From positions 64,159,813 through 64,223,812 of the forward strand of contig NC_092860.1 in the NCBI RefSeq assembly GCF_032062135.1: 64,000 nucleotides of DNA. The letters are read 5' to 3'. Source of the DNA: Pyxicephalus adspersus (lineage: Eukaryota > Chordata > Amphibia > Anura > Pyxicephalidae). A model generated the notes under the pieces. That model worked only from the letters and a program-made list of their open reading frames with translations, was not told the origin of the DNA and ran no database searches. Within the stretch, counting starts at the first letter, position 1; every line of letters begins with the position of its first letter. Shown in pieces: positions 1-10,345 of this stretch. The translations under genes and the position numbers were made by a program.

Positions 1-119
1 GTGGACTTGGCATCTCGTTATGAATGTGCTGCTGTCATCTTACACTCCCCGCTGACCTCTGGGATGAGAGTTGCATTTCCAGACACTAATAAAACTTACT
101 GTTTTGATGCATTTCCAAA
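1..119 (+). CDS. ABHD17A: ABHD17A, penultimate coding exon (5' part outside window)
   Basis: Read from base 1 in frame, the exon encodes the segment beginning [18 protein letters not shown] and ending TYCFDAFP, then two bases (AA) of a split Asn codon before a consensus GTAAGT donor at 120. The sequence is characteristic of the ABHD17 alpha/beta-hydrolases, which depalmitoylate membrane proteins such as N-Ras and PSD-95. The nucleophilic serine and the N-terminal cysteine cluster lie upstream of the window. The join to the exon at 1647 restores AAC (Asn) and keeps frame. Paralog A is chosen over B and C from the [11 protein letters not shown] and ALYERCPK stretches of the next exon and from the neighbouring MKNK2. 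The upstream edge of the exon cannot be seen. Confidence 0.95.
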
Positions 120-1646
120 GTAAGTGTACCAATCATTTATTCGTTATTCAGTGAGAAAAACTTTATTCCGAAATGTTTATACAAATGTCTTAGATCCTCA
201 TGACAGGCATTACAAGTCATCCTGCTCAACATTTATTGTCCAGCTGTTTCCACCACTTCATATACCAATCCTACTCCAGTCAATGTATAATATGGGATGG
301 TGTACATTCTTTCATATTGAAGTATGAAAGATTTAGAAGATTTACAAACTTTGTCATTTTTTTTTGCTTTCTGTGCCCACCCCATACTTACGATGTTTGT
401 GCTCCCCTGCTGCCTCCTTTTCTGTCACAGCTGGGGTTGAAATTGGCATTGTCAGGGATCTGGGGGAGCAGTAGCATCACTCCCTTGGTCATGTGACATT
501 CAGTTGCAAGACCTGAGCACTGTCACAGAGGAGCAGGTCATATTTTCCTTCATACCTAAAAGAGCTAGGTAGCGTTGGTTATGAAGAAAAAGGCGACCCT
601 TTGTAGAGTAAAGCGCCAGACAATGTGGCAGTATTGTAAGTTCCTTATTACCAGATATATTCCATTTTCCTAATAATTACATTAAATATTTAGGGGTTTT
701 AAATATGTTTCAGGCCTAATATCTGCCTTTTAGGACTTTTAACATGTGCTTTTGGAAAAAGAAAGCAACGCTTCCTTTGAAATGGGTTTCTGACATTAGC
801 TACACTTTCTGCCTTTAAAGCAACATGTAGTATGTCCTCTTGTATCCCTTTGTTACTGGAGGGGTTGTCAGGCTAGGGTATCCAGCTGTTGAAGCAGCTC
901 TTGCATGCAAGGTATCTCCAAAAAGGTGCACGGCCTATCCCTTTCACCTTAGGGACCCCATCTCAGTCTATCTTCATGGACTCACTGAGAGCAGTCTCTC
1001 AGGTAGCCATCTTGGTCTTTTCCCAATCATGTGGGATTCATGGGGTCTAGGGCAAGTAGTGGAAGTAGATGCTGCACACCTTTTAAATTCATTGGTTCCA
1101 GATATATTATCACTGTGGAAGGGGTTTAAACTTTGGGACTGAGCATAGTCAGCTGTGTAGTCCATGTAATCCATGGGTCCCAGGTTTTATGAAAAATACC
1201 CAGTTTATTTTTTATGGTACATGTCATTTTGTCATTTACCATGATCCATTTGAGCTTATTTCTAGTGAATTCCAACAGAATGTTACCTGCTTTCCAATAG
1301 CACGCTATTGAAATGCGGGCTGCCAGGAGGAAGTATGAGGTCAGCCGAGCTGGGGACCTTGGAACAGAGTCATCTAGTTTGGAAAATAGGGCGCTGTCAA
1401 CGCTTTTAGGTAGATTAATGTGCAACACTGGGAACATCAAATTATAGATTCTGATCCAAAATCCCAGATGAGTTTTAAAGCACCAGTTTGCCTTGTTCCT
1501 GCAGTATAAAGTGCTATTCTTACAGTATCAAGTGCCCTTAACAGTAATGCATACTGAAAATTATTAATTATTGTTTTACAAAAAAAAATTATTTCATAGT
1601 TTTACTATTACTAATTTATATTCTGTATACTTTCTTTTTCTGGTAG
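120..1646 (+). other. ABHD17A: ABHD17A last intron
   Basis: Bounded by a GTAAGT donor at 120 and a pyrimidine-rich acceptor ending TGGTAG at 1641-1646. I recognise no coding sequence or transposon protein inside; short open frames here show no family signature. Confidence 0.85.
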
Positions 1647-1875
1647 CATTGAAAAGGTTTCCAAGATAACATCGCCAGTCTTGATAATTCATGGAACAGA
1701 AGATGAAGTGATTGATTTCTCCCATGGTCTGGCCCTTTATGAACGCTGTCCCAAAACTGTTGAACCTCTTTGGGTAGAGGGTGCTGGGCATAATGATATT
1801 GAGTTGTACAGCCAATATTTAGAACGTCTGAAACGCTTCATCTCTCAGGAGCTGACTTCACAAAACAGTAACTGA
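1647..1875 (+). CDS. ABHD17A: ABHD17A, terminal coding exon with stop
   Basis: The exon starts after TGGTAG and completes the split Asn codon: [17 protein letters not shown] and onward to the stop TGA at 1873-1875. It carries two members of the hydrolase catalytic triad: the aspartate in the HGTEDEVID segment and the histidine in VEGAGHND. The serine is upstream of the window. The C-terminus ends [11 protein letters not shown] followed by a short divergent tail, close to vertebrate ABHD17A. The reading frame is intact and under obvious protein-level conservation. The gene runs toward MKNK2, which is on the opposite strand, so the two are convergent. Confidence in family is very high; choice of paralog A over B or C rests on residue matches recalled from the family and on synteny. 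Confidence 0.95.
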
Positions 1876-2240
1876 CAATGAGCAGAGTAAAATCTATGCT
1901 CATATCTTCCACTGATCGTAGAAATTTCAAGAATACACAGGATATACCTGTTTTTACATTTTGCAAATGACTCATGGCCAATGATGTTTCCAATTTTTAG
2001 GTGTATATGAAATGTTTTGCTATTTGTGTCATACCGGACTCTGTAAGCAAACTTTTTTTGTGTTTACTGCAAAAACAAATTACTGCAAAACAAAAACAGA
2101 TTAGTCAGAAAATTACATAAAAAAACAGAAAGCCGTATAGATTTATAAGTTGCAATTATGTAAAAATATATTTTTTAAATAAAAGTATTTCCTTCTGGCT
2201 AAAGAGAAAAAAAAATTGGACACTGTAAAATGTAAATAAA
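1876..2240 (+). other. ABHD17A: ABHD17A 3' UTR, proximal part
   Basis: AT-rich sequence directly downstream of the stop codon. A canonical AATAAA lies at 2178-2183, and a second about 55 bases further on (TAAATAAAAAC near 2235). Either could define the mRNA end; a longer UTR cannot be excluded. Confidence 0.6.
2178..2183 (+). terminator. ABHD17A: Candidate polyadenylation signal of ABHD17A
   Basis: AATAAA about 300 bases after the stop codon on the coding strand. This spacing is plausible for a 3' end, but no cDNA evidence is available. Confidence 0.5.
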
Positions 2241-2592
2241 AACAGAAGGAGATGATTTTTATTTCACTTGAATCACATATTTAGTTAGAAACGGTACAAT
2301 ACACAGTAATTCAATATATCAGATGTTGAAACTGAAACATTTTATATATTTTTTTCTTGTTTAGTTTGATTTCAGTAGTAAAAAAAAAAAAAAGTTAAAA
2401 GAAGTGTTGATTCCACACTGTGATAAACATGCCCCAATTTCTATAAAACATGGCTGACCTAAAATTCAAAATGAGCATATATGGTTTAAAATAACAACTA
2501 AAATCTGTAAATTTTAACATCTGATATGCTGTCTTTCTACTACTTTCTATGAAATATAGGAATTACACATTTTTTAATCATTGCGTCATTCA

Positions 2593-2616
<24 letters not shown>
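2593..2616. repeat. Poly(T) tract, 24 bases
   Basis: Uninterrupted run of T. It could be a mononucleotide repeat or the poly(A) tail of a minus-strand retroposon, but I see no recognisable retroposon body next to it. The surrounding 2240-2818 sequence is AT-rich with nothing else identifiable. Confidence 0.8.
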
Positions 2617-2627
<11 letters not shown>

Positions 2628-2818
2628 TATCCCATCTTTTTATTATTAGGTTTTATATTAGTAAACCCTGGAGCTCTTAGGAAAGAGTATCTTTATCAAG
2701 ACATTTTAAATCTCTCTTATTAGCAGATATGAAGATTGACATGGGTCTTTGCTTTTTGTAATTATGGATAATGGTAAAAATGTAGTTATATTTTTAATGT
2801 ATCTTGACTATTTCTTGC

Positions 2819-3260
2819 TTAAATCGGAACTAAACTAAAAAAAAAGAAAAACACTTGCTCACCTAACTTAAGCAGATCCCCCCAGAGCTTTTCTGGATTG
2901 GGTCCTGTGCCATCCTGTTATCGGTTATCACTCCAGTGTGGAAGAAGTGGCTGACACTACCATATTTTTTCCTGCATCTGCCTACCTCTACCGATCTCAC
3001 ACCGTGCACCGTGAAAATCGGGGAAATCTCATTGTGCATGCAAGCTTCTTTTTCCAGCTTCTGGGAGGCTTGACATGAGTATACCAGGAGGGTTTGCGCT
3101 CCCATTCTGCCTTTACCGCCGCAGCAATAAAGAAAAAAGCGGCTTCACCTTTTTTTTGTTTTTTAACCCCCCCTTAAAAAAAAATATTAGTTTTTACTTT
3201 ACATAAGCGTGTCTATCCTGTTTTATGTGAAGTAAAAATTTTAGTTTATATCTGCTTTAA
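2819..3260. mobile_element. MITE-like element with imperfect terminal inverted repeats
   Basis: The left end TTAAATCGGAACTAAACT and the reverse complement of the right end TTAAAGCAGATATAAACT align over about 22 bases with a few mismatches. The interior is moderately GC-rich relative to its flanks and has no conserved coding frame. The TTAA-like edges could be part of the TIR or the target. The superfamily is not assigned. Confidence 0.5.
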
Positions 3261-5045
3261 ATCAGTTATCTGGCATTTTTATGGGTATCTCCTGAACCTC
3301 TGCCTAAATTGGTATCAGATTAGTCCAGGATCATGTGATTACTAATCTGGATGCACGTTCCAGTTGTCACCATATTTAATCTCTTGGTCAATAGGTTTGC
3401 TTTTAATTTTATTTTTTTTTCACTAAAAATTAGGATTTCTGAGCAAGGACTGTGTAAAGTAAATAAAAGATAAAGCCTGAGGAGCAATAAACAAAACATT
3501 TCTGCATTTATCCTAGTGTTAAGGGAAATATTATATATTTAAGTCAATAGATTTGTTTTTCATACAGTTTAAAATAGTGGTTTATTATATATGTTCTAAG
3601 TAATATGTCAGTCATTAAACCACTGGGTTTCCTAAAAAGAGAGGACAGCAGAAGTTGTTTCTTTTTAGATGCTAGAAAATGTTTTGTTAACCAGTACAGT
3701 GATTTTGGAGGATACACAGACATTTACCAAAAAAGAGGTATACAATATATTTACTATTTCAAAAAAATAAATAGGCGCTAATGACAGAAAATTATGCAGT
3801 GCTTTAAGTATGTTAGAAGTGTGTGTGGGTACAATATCTCTACATACACCCTGTTCTTTTTAGATATATTCCCATTCACAAGGATTAGGAAGAATGATTT
3901 AAAATAGTAAATTTCTGTCCTTTGGTATCAAAGTAACATTTATTTACTCACTCAATAAAAGATCACTGATAGTTTCAGTCAAGGAATTTGGAGTGCTATG
4001 TTTTATGCATACTGATCATAATAGAGAACTTCTCAGAAAATGCATATTATCTTTCCCTACTGTATCATTTGTGTTCCCCTTCAAGCTTTATGATCAAGTA
4101 ATTTCTCTTTCATAAATACCTGTCCATTACCACCCCCTTAAACAGCTCTCAATGGGTCATGGAACACGCATTTAAAAAATGGAGACAAAATTCACTAAAA
4201 CCACAACTCATGAAATGAATTTGCTGATATTTCCATACATTTTATTCCTACAAAATTACTAATAAATGATAAATTCGGTCATATGCACATTACCTCTACT
4301 TCTGAAAATTCAGACAGAGATGACTGAAGAAAGAAATGGGGACAAATCCAAAGTGTTTGTAAATATCAGCTTTAATCTTTGTGAACTATAAGCTTTTTAC
4401 AACAGAAGGTAATGAAAAAACTGAAATCATAAAAGGGATGAATCTAAATGTCACCTACTGGTCTTTAAACATAAAAGTGTTTTTCTCCAGACCATAATAA
4501 ACAAAATATGTACAACAATATGTAATTACATAGGCACATATGCATTATGCATAAATAGGAGCATAGGTTCCTTTAAGCACTTGCCATCGAATTGTGGGAT
4601 ATGTAGGTTTTCACTAAAAGGTAGTATTATTAGGCAGCATGGGAGGATGCCAAGCTCTGTGGATCCTATTTTACGCTTTGTGATGACTATATTAGATTTT
4701 TTTAGGCTATGTGAATAACACTTCCTGTCTACAAGTGGCTACATTTTCTCCATTTTTTGTAGTGGTAGTTATGGTTACCATGTTTCTAAGCTTCTCTCCT
4801 TATTTTTACTACAAACAAGCCTTCCTTGTTCAACTTTATTACATGGGACACTGTATTTGTAGTTTACATAAAATAGCTGTCTATGTTGCTGCTCTGTTCA
4901 AAACATTTCTGTTTTCAGGTAAATTCACAAGATGTTACAAGGACATACATGTCTGGATTTAAATATTCTAATTCAAAATACCAGGTATTTTCTTAACTTG
5001 CTAAAAAAAAAGTACATAAAGTGTAAAATTCATAAACAATGATAT
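3261..5045. other. Intergenic AT-rich sequence, nothing recognised
   Basis: No coding signature, TIR pair or retroelement protein was identified on either strand. Short open frames such as the one at 4711-4962 look like random AT-rich translations. Confidence 0.5.
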
Positions 5046-5049
5046 TAAC

Positions 5050-5285
5050 ACTTTGCGGTCACAGCTGCTTGAAGGAGGCATGCGAGAGCCTCCAATCAGC
5101 TGTGACTGCAGCCAATTTCTCAATGGAGTTTCTCCATTGAGAGTTCATCTGCAGTTTAGTTCCCAGGGTCACTGGGCTGTACTTATCAGCTGGGTGACCG
5201 TGGGAACTGAACTGTATATGAACTCCCAATGGAGAAAATCCATTGAGAGTTCGCCTGCAGTTTCAATGCGATCCCCGGCACTAAA
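5050..5285. repeat. Fold-back cluster (several nested palindromes)
   Basis: Three hairpins follow one another. GTCACAGCTG pairs with CAGCTGTGAC near 5057-5106, with an inner AGGAGGC/GCCTCC stem. CTCAATGGAG-TTT-CTCCATTGAG lies near 5119-5141. A stem of about 31 bp at about 5142-5172 (AGTTCATCTGCAGTTTAG side) pairs with a copy at about 5192-5222 with four mismatches. A second CAATGGAGAAAATCCATTG palindrome follows. This is probably a non-autonomous DNA transposon or a hairpin-rich MITE. Confidence 0.6.
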
Positions 5286-5440
5286 CTTTCCTATGTATAA
5301 GTGGCCATATTTTCATGTCAAGCTTGGGTGGAGGGAGGAAGTGGCATTACAGCTTATACAATGAAGGGTTGCAAAGGTGATTTTTTCAAATATTTGCAGA
5401 TAAAAATGAGTATAAAAGGAATTACAAGTCTTCTTCAGTA

Positions 5441-5567
5441 TGCGGTTCCTGAGCTCCGATAGTTTGTTCCGGCGGGCATTAGGCCGGATCGGCCAGGGGG
5501 CGTTAGGCTGGAACAAACTACTGGCTAGGCCGTATCTGGCCTAAAGGCAGGAGTTTGCCGACTCCTG
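5441..5567 (+). mobile_element. hAT-type MITE, 3' fragment
   Basis: This shares GGCTAGGCCGTATCTGGCCT and the terminal GGAGTTTGCCGACTCCTG with the complete hAT MITE at 40443-40859 (terminal AGTTTGCCGACCCCTG). Only the right end is present; the left TIR is missing. Confidence 0.65.
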
Positions 5568-5759
5568 TTCTAAACTATTGTAGCAATGTTGGAGGGGAGG
5601 TATTTTTCCGATGTACTGGAATACATGCAAACATGAAAACTCCGCTGCATTAAGCAGGTGTTTAGGTAATAAGGGGTACTTTTTCTTTCAGAAAGTGAAA
5701 ATGTGAAGCAACACCAACTGGCTTATTATGGATAGATACATTCGTTAGGTCAAATATGA

Positions 5760-6836
5760 TTTCTGTTACATTGGACGAAAAGGGGGCTAGCACTGGACAC
5801 TCCAAAATATGTGGAGTAAGCTACCGAGGTTGCTCTTGCATTTCCAGCAAGCAGCGTGCACCTGAGGGTACATTTTCACAATGACAGACAGAACTCTATA
5901 CCACCTTGTGAGTATTTTGCAATTTACTTCTTGATTTGTTACTGATTGAGGCTTTATGACTAAAGTACAAAAGTTGTTCCAGCTGTTCATTGAGAGCGTG
6001 ATATTAAGGTTTCTTTCCTATTAGGCAACAGATGGTACTCTCTATGGGATAGATCTTGCTAGCAGTAGTTGATGAGTGTAAGATAGCGTACCCTGCAATG
6101 GTCCCTCTCCTAAACAAAGTGATTATGTTAGACTGGGTAATCAAACTGTTCTGGAGCAGGCATAAAGCGGAGGAAATGGGACAATTGCAGTGTGCGCCAG
6201 ATACCCAGTGCTGAAAGTGAGTGAGGGGGGTTACAGTCACCATCCATTCTGATGTATTAATATACAGTCACCATCCATTCTGATGTATTAATAAACTGTT
6301 TGGCTCAGAACACTCCCTATTCTCTCCATATTTGACACAGTGGGTTGTAAAGTTTTGGAGACAGAGATGATGGGTATGTCTGCATTCCAGATACCTTAAA
6401 GTATTTAGTAACAGTGCGTAATGTAGGACCAATCAGTGGGTGTTTATTCACTGCTGTGAGGGTATCTGGAGAAGACCACACCACTCCACCCAATGTAATA
6501 GGAGATACTGCGTCTTCTAACGCTAACGCTGCCCATTTTTTCTGCCTCCCATGTCTGCACCAATTTATTAGTCCCAGCAAGTGTATGGCTTCTTGATATA
6601 AGACCAGGTTCCTTTTGGATTTGGGTAACCTGATAATCTGTTTGCTGATACAAGGATCCCCTCCCCCAGACAAAGTGGAGAAACTCATGCCTAAATTTGT
6701 ATAATACATAGTATGGTAGGTGGACAGGGAGCGTTTGCAGAAGATATAGCAGGCATGGCATTAAGTTTATTTTTAGAACATTGCACTTACCAAACCATGA
6801 GAATGTCTGTTGTTGGTCCTCTTTGATCAGGATCAA
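5760..6836 (-). mobile_element. L1-clade LINE, ORF2 C-terminal fragment
   Basis: Minus-strand frames encode L1-type ORF2 sequence after the polymerase core: FSWFGKCNVLKINLMPCLLY, then FLHFVWGRG, ISKQIIRLPKSK and LINWCRHGRQKKWA. The downstream C-terminal zinc-knuckle-like motif reads CWKCKSNLGSLLHIFW near 5800-5860. The frame shifts between two overlapping open frames (6444-6836 and 6317-6709) and continues with stops to about 5780. It is clearly a dead, truncated copy. A short tandem duplication sits inside at about 6233-6294. Confidence 0.75.
6233..6294. repeat. Two-copy tandem duplication (about 31-bp unit)
   Basis: The unit containing CACCATCCATTCTGATGTAT is repeated twice in direct succession within the L1 fragment, apparently a recent local duplication. 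Confidence 0.8.
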
Positions 6837-6884
6837 TGATAGTTTGTAGTGACGGGTTGAGTCATTTGGCTAAAATAGGCTCTT

Positions 6885-7145
6885 AGGCTACGTACACATG
6901 TGCAATAGTTCCCGTCTGATAGTTGGCTCAGGGCCGATATCGGGCGAGAATATTGCATGTGTACAGCGCTCGTCGTACATGGTCTGAACGACTGTCCTGG
7001 CGAGTCCACGGGCAATAGACAATGAAAGAATATAATACAAGTGAAGGGAGAGAGAGCTAAGCGGGGTGCCGCTTTGTCGTTCTCCCTTTCCCCTCTCCAT
7101 AAAGAATGGTGCTGTATGTATAACATTTGTTCATGCATCGTGCAA
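6885..7145. mobile_element. MITE, family A (GTACACACGTGCAA-type ends)
   Basis: Starts TTAGGCTACGTACACATGTG and carries the family's GGCTCAGGGCCGATATCGGG and GCGGGGTGCCGCT blocks. It ends near CATCGTGCAATTGTTGGAAA. The same blocks recur at 20432-20728 and 20878-21140, and the ends at 24612-24668. No coding capacity is seen; superfamily not assigned. Confidence 0.7.
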
Positions 7146-7428
7146 TTGTTGGAAAGGATCGTGAAAGATCAAAGACCTCAAAGAAGAATAGATTCAGTTC
7201 AGCCAATCTCTCCTCCATAGCTGGTTTCCTGCACTCTCTCCAATTCAACAATGTCCTTATTGTGAACTGGTGACCAAAACTGGACAGCATATTCCACATG
7301 TGGTCTGACCAATGCTTTGTACAGGGGCAGGAATATGTCTCCATCAGCAGTCTATTCCTCTTTTAATACAAGAAAGTACTTTGCTAGCTTTAGATATTGC
7401 AGCTTGGCATTGCATGCTGTTATTTAGT

Positions 7429-7719
7429 CTATGATCTACCAGAACCCCCAGATCCTTTGGCTGCCCAATCAAATAATACATCTAGGTCTTCTTGTAGATT
7501 ATAGACATCCTGTATGGACTTAATTCCATTACATACTTTGGTGTCATCTGCAAACACAGAAATAGTACTTTTTATCCCAAACTTGACTAAAGAGTCTCTA
7601 AAAATTAGAAATAATGGCTTTGAAATAACAGAGCTCAACTCTTTTAGGACACGTGGATGTAATCCATCAGGTCCTGGTGGTTTGTCAACCTTAATTTTTC
7701 CCAACTGTTTCTCAATCAT
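7429..7719 (-). pseudogene. CR1 reverse transcriptase remnant with internal deletion
   Basis: The frame starts with the CR1 finger motif KPPGPDGLHPRVLKEL and then jumps, through FRDSLVKFGIKS, to the catalytic palm motif SVFADDTKVC followed by [18 protein letters not shown]. In an intact CR1 RT these blocks are separated by well over a hundred residues. An internal deletion has therefore fused them in frame. The FADD box is intact, but the protein cannot be a functional polymerase. The same downstream block is in the copy at 46441-46755. Confidence 0.8.
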
Positions 7720-7878
7720 ATCAATTCTGAGCCATTGTGACCCATTTAAAGCAGTGACATTGCTATTATGAATTTGGACTTGAGCTCTGCCATTTTACTT
7801 TGTGTACGCAGAGCTAAAAAAAAGTGTTTAGTAAATCTGCCTTTTCTTTATCTCCAGTTACCAACCCAGTGACATCCT

Positions 7879-8795
7879 TTAACCTCCCTAGCGGTAATCC
7901 CGAGTGTGACTCAGGGTGGATTTCACTTGCAAAAAGCGGTAATCCCGAGTAATCACACTCGGTGTAAGTTTAGAAGCCCCCCTTACCTGTGCCCCGGGCA
8001 CCAGCGGCAATCTAATGCGTTTCTGCATTAGGGGGTGTGGCCGGGCGGGAAAATTTATTACTGAGTAATCTGCTTCTAAATACTAACCGGGGTCTCGGCC
8101 ACGCAGCTGCTCGCATGAGCAGTTAGATGCGAATGACATCTAACTGCTGATGCGAGCAGAATTAGTAAATTCTGGGGGTGGTGCCAGGGGGAAATCACCG
8201 CTGGCACCACCCCCGGAATTTACTATTGCTGCTTGCATCTGCCTGGAGATATGAGCAGCAGCAGGATCGGTGGATGCAGGGGGTGAGGTAGGGCGGGACA
8301 CCGCCACTCGCATCACCCGAAGATGTGACATCTTCCTGGTGATGCGAGTTGTGATGTATTCGGGGAGTGTGGCCAGGTGGGAAATTTAAAAGCAGATTAC
8401 AATGTAATCTGCTTTTAAATGTTTTTTACGGTAAAAAACACCACACAACATATAATAAAAATAAAAGTATTTTATTTAGTGCACCAAACATTATTGCCCA
8501 GTGCCCTGAATTACATTTTGCCCACTAATATCCCTGACCTTTTTAATTTTTTTGGTCTATTATTGGTCTATTATTTCATTATTTTTTATAATTATTATTT
8601 ATTATATATAATAATATTATTAATATTATTAATTTATTAATTTAATATAATAAATAATTATAATTATCATACCCGGGAGTTAATCCTATGAATTACAGGC
8701 CCACAATATACAATAAACATTTCTATGCAAAAAAAAAAAATAGGATCACTTTTTGCATTAAAAACTGACAGAATTGGAACGCCAGCGGTGGTTAA
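7879..8795. mobile_element. TTAA-flanked (piggyBac-like) MITE nested in CR1
   Basis: TTAA at 7879-7882 and 8792-8795 brackets an element whose ends are CCTCCCTAGCGG and (reverse complement) CCACCGCTGGCG. The CR1 sequence resumes on each side, consistent with a precise TTAA duplication. The interior contains a long GC-rich palindromic area (GAGCAGTTAGATGCG repeated inverted near 8110-8160; GGTGGTGCCAG near 8175-8215) and an AT-rich arm at 8570-8660. Related copies are at 34340-35078 and 29560-29789. Assignment to piggyBac is inferred from the TTAA target only. Confidence 0.75.
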
Positions 8796-9406
8796 GGGGC
8801 CTATATGCTTAGATCTGATCTTTTTGCTAATATATTTTTAACAAATTGGGAGGTTTGCCTTACTTTCCTTTGCAATCTGTCTTTCATTTTGAAATTTTGC
8901 ACTTTATCTCCTTTTTACATCTTTTGTTATATTCTTTAAAGTTTTCAAATGATGAAGGTTTTTTTGGAATGACCTTTTCTTGTTCCTTACGCCTTTTTTA
9001 ACATCAGCTGTGAGCCACATAAGTTTAAGAGGCTAAAATTAAAACCTATTACCCATTTCAATATATTTTTCAGTGTGTTTGTGTAGAACAGACTTGAAAC
9101 ATTTCAATTTCTGTTCAGTGTTCTTTAAAGGACAATATTGTCTCCCAGTGCAATTCACAGAGAGCTGCCCTAATATGGAAAATTTGCTCTCTTAAAATTA
9201 TTTTTTTTTATCTTTCCTGTGTTTGCTTCCTGTGTACAGCTTACATTAAAAAAAATCATATTATAGCCACTGCTACCCAGATTCTCTTTTATATGCACAT
9301 TTGTTATAAGCTCTGCATTGTTAGAAAGGACTAGGTCCAGATGAGTATCACATCTAGTTGTCTATATCTTCTAAAAACTGTACCATAAAATTATCTTGTA
9401 ATAAAT

Positions 9407-9921
9407 TCACAAATTTCCTCCCTTTTGCTGTTCCTGTAGTGCCATTACTCCAGTCAATGTTAGGGTAGTTGAATTCCCCATGAATAAAACACTTCCACTT
9501 TTTGATGCTTTTTCTATCTGTGCTAGTAGTTGATTCTCTATTTCTTCCTTAGCACTGGGGGGCCTATAGCAGACTCCAATAATTAATTGGGTGTTATTCA
9601 ACCCCATATTTAACTCCACCCATAATGCCTCAACCTCATCGCTCTTTCTATCCGCAATTTCTTCATTTACATTCATTTTTAGATCACTTGTCACATACAG
9701 ACAGACACCACCACTCTTTCGTTTGACTCTGTCTTTATGAAAGAGTATACCCAGGAATATTGACAGCCCAGTCTCCCAAAGAACAGGCTCTTTAAACCAT
9801 TGCTGTTTTTACCATCATTGTTTGCCAATTCTTTTTTGTTTTTTAGTACTAGTACTGCACAATCCAATGTTTGTTTGTAACATGGGAAGCTCCTTACAAT
9901 TATCCATAGCCCTCCCCCCAA
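9407..9921 (-). pseudogene. CR1 endonuclease-domain remnant
   Basis: Contains the apurinic-endonuclease block EALWVELNMGL.. IIGVCYRPPSA, matching the better preserved copy at 61673-62425 (EALWVELN, IGVCYRPPSA). Frames are broken and the catalytic motifs downstream are degraded. Confidence 0.75.
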
Positions 9922-10003
9922 CTATCCCCAATCCACCCTCCACTAGTGTCTGACTCCTGACTAACTTTTCTGCCACCTTATTTAACTGTCCCACCCCCCT
10001 GTC

Positions 10004-10345
10004 CTAGTTTAAATATCCCTCCACTATTCCCCTAAATCTTTCCCCCAGCACAGCGAACCTCTTTTCATTTAGGTGCAAACCATCTCTGGCATACAGGTTG
10101 TACCCTAATGAAATGTCAACCCAGTGCTCTATGAACCCAAACCCTTCTCTATTACACCAGGACTTAAGCCATGCTTTTAGCTGTCCAAGCTCCCTCTGCC
10201 TTTCCTGTGTTGCGCATGGCACAGGCAATATTCCAGAGAACATAGTCTTGGAGGTCCTTTTGTTCAACTTGAAACCTAGTTCCCTAAACATGTTGAAGAA
10301 CTCATTTTCTGTAACAAAAGCAAATGTATGAAAAAAAGGAGACAA
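10004..10345 (-). pseudogene. CR1 ORF1 esterase-like (SGNH) segment
   Basis: The frame encodes FRELGFKLNKRTSKTMFSGI, LPVPCATQERQRELGQLKAW and YARDGLHLNEKRFAVLGERF. CR1-clade ORF1 proteins carry an SGNH-hydrolase (esterase) domain whose last block has the form D-G-L-H-L, seen here as RDGLHLN. The N-terminal GDS block lies beyond the end of this truncated copy but is visible in the second copy at 63679-63936. The upstream 23 residues (MSPFFHTFAF...) are out of family and probably read-through of flanking sequence. Confidence 0.75.

Larger units (their letters stand above)
7146..10330 (-). mobile_element. CR1-clade LINE, degenerate copy with nested MITE
   Basis: Read on the minus strand the copy runs ORF1 esterase-like segment (10345-10004), endonuclease (9921-9407), reverse transcriptase (7719-7429) and a CR1-type 3' region (GTACAGGGGCAGGAATATGT on the plus strand near 7320). 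It has many stops and internal deletions. A TTAA-flanked MITE (7879-8795) is inserted inside. A second copy of the same family is at 60780-64000 and a third fragment at 46240-46915. Confidence 0.85.

Noticed and set aside
1126..1440. 104-codon minus-strand open frame in the ABHD17A intron
   Set aside because: No similarity to a known family, no splice or start context, and it lies antisense in an intron.
8419..8640. Hydrophobic 73-codon frame resembling a membrane peptide
   Set aside because: It is an AT-rich arm inside the TTAA MITE; Ile/Leu/Tyr bias comes from base composition.
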